Source: Tatumella sp. JGM91 | Lineage (GTDB): Bacteria; Pseudomonadota; Gammaproteobacteria; Enterobacterales; Enterobacteriaceae | Length of the DNA stretch: 64,000 nucleotides | Assembly (NCBI RefSeq): GCF_018257575.1 | Contig: NZ_JAERJP010000012.1 | Span: 55,600 to 119,599, forward strand | Reading direction: 5' to 3' | In this document: positions 63,661 to 64,000 of the stretch, piece after piece | How the letters are laid out: the number at the start of each line of letters is the position of its first letter | How positions within the stretch are numbered: the stretch's first letter is position 1 | Notes under the pieces: generated by a model | What the model was told of the DNA's origin: nothing | Databases searched by the model: none | The model's input: only the letters and a program-made list of their open reading frames with translations | Translations under genes and position numbers: made by a program

Positions 63661-64000
63661 TTTCACCCCGCCACACAGATTATCCCGCTGTGAATGGTTA
63701 AACCCGGCGGGCAATATCTTAATTGAAGATATGATCTAAGCGCAGATAGCACACCGGAGCAACCGTTTTATCGGAGAATCAGTTTTTGAGTTGGTTTGAA
63801 TATATAAGTCCGGGAGGGCGCAATGGCCGGGGGCTGTGACGTAACGTTTGCGCTGACATGCAATATATCAATCCGCCAGGGTTCTGTTCGCCATTACGTA
63901 AAGTCATTTTTTACTGCCCCGCTGCGGGCGACCAGGCAAAGGGCGCAATGGCCGCGCCCTCTGCACTCCGGGCCTGTGCGGCAGATCGTTCCGCCGCTGC
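63661..64000. other. Unassigned region at the right edge
   Basis: No recognised gene. A frame opening at ATG 63823 after GGGAGG stays open to the edge (59 codons), and a minus-strand frame ending with TAA at 63911-63913 is also open to the edge; neither resembles a known protein, so neither is called. GGGCGCAATGGCCG is repeated exactly at 63816-63829 and 63941-63954. The cra promoter must lie in 63661-63820. Confidence 0.4.

Noticed and set aside
63911-64000. Minus-strand frame open to the right edge, possible C-terminus of a gene
   Set aside because: Ala-rich translation without recognisable similarity, not IlvH; too short to judge, and a plus-strand frame is open over the same bases.

Overview
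The window is a stretch of enterobacterial core chromosome. Gene order and protein sequences match the leu/mra-to-pan region of the Escherichia coli map closely (mrcB-hrpB-thpR-sfsA-dksA-gluQ-pcnB-folK-panBCD ... speED-acnB-lpd-aceFE-pdhR-aroP-ampED-nadC-ppdD-hofBC-coaE-zapD-yacG-mutT-secA-secM-lpxC-ftsZAQ-ddlB-murCG-ftsW-murD-mraY-murFE-ftsI-ftsL-rsmH-mraZ-cra). GC content is moderate. Many proteins are close to E. coli but clearly not Escherichia, so I infer a member of the Enterobacterales outside the E. coli/Salmonella group, perhaps Erwiniaceae-like. The genus cannot be fixed from the window alone. No rRNA, tRNA, insertion sequence, prophage or CRISPR array was seen.

Layout. 1-3.3 kb: the 5' part of mrcB (PBP1b) and the helicase hrpB, both on the minus strand. 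3.4-10.4 kb: a plus-strand run thpR-sfsA-dksA-gluQ-pcnB-folK-panB-panC-panD, covering RNA ligase/phosphodiesterase, stringent-response regulator, tRNA modification, poly(A) polymerase, folate and pantothenate synthesis. 10.4-15 kb: the minus-strand ABC exporter yadGH, hpt and the copper oxidase cueO with a CueR-type promoter. The carbonic anhydrase gene usually found between yadG and hpt is missing. 15-17.2 kb: yacC, then speE-speD for spermidine. 17.2-20.4 kb: yacL and acnB. 20.4-23.9 kb: a Mg2+ P-type ATPase (MgtB/MgtA type) with a long leader. The leader holds a PhoP-box-like repeat, a short acidic/proline leader ORF and two mutually exclusive hairpins. 23.9-30.8 kb: the pyruvate dehydrogenase operon pdhR-aceE-aceF-lpd, with a perfect PdhR operator. 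31.2-35.2 kb: aroP, ampE/ampD, and a strongly degenerate nadC preceded by an unexplained small ORF. 35.4-38.4 kb: the type IV pilus genes ppdD-hofB-hofC, with hofC broken (or recoded) at an A9 run. 38.8-44.2 kb: coaE-zapD-yacG, mutT, secA and secM. 44.4-62.3 kb: the whole dcw cell-wall/division cluster on the minus strand, from mraZ to lpxC, driven at its head by a recognisable Pmra promoter with MraZ repeats. 62.6-64 kb: cra, then an unassigned end.

Most of the window is ordinary, highly conserved housekeeping sequence. The points worth a second look are the Mg2+-transporter leader, NadC and ThpR that keep their fold and locus but have lost key residues, the in-frame A-AAA-AAC slippery site in hofC, the AUU start of pcnB, the two-lipoyl-domain AceF, the small Tyr-rich ORF in front of nadC, and the missing can, guaC and ilvIH neighbours.
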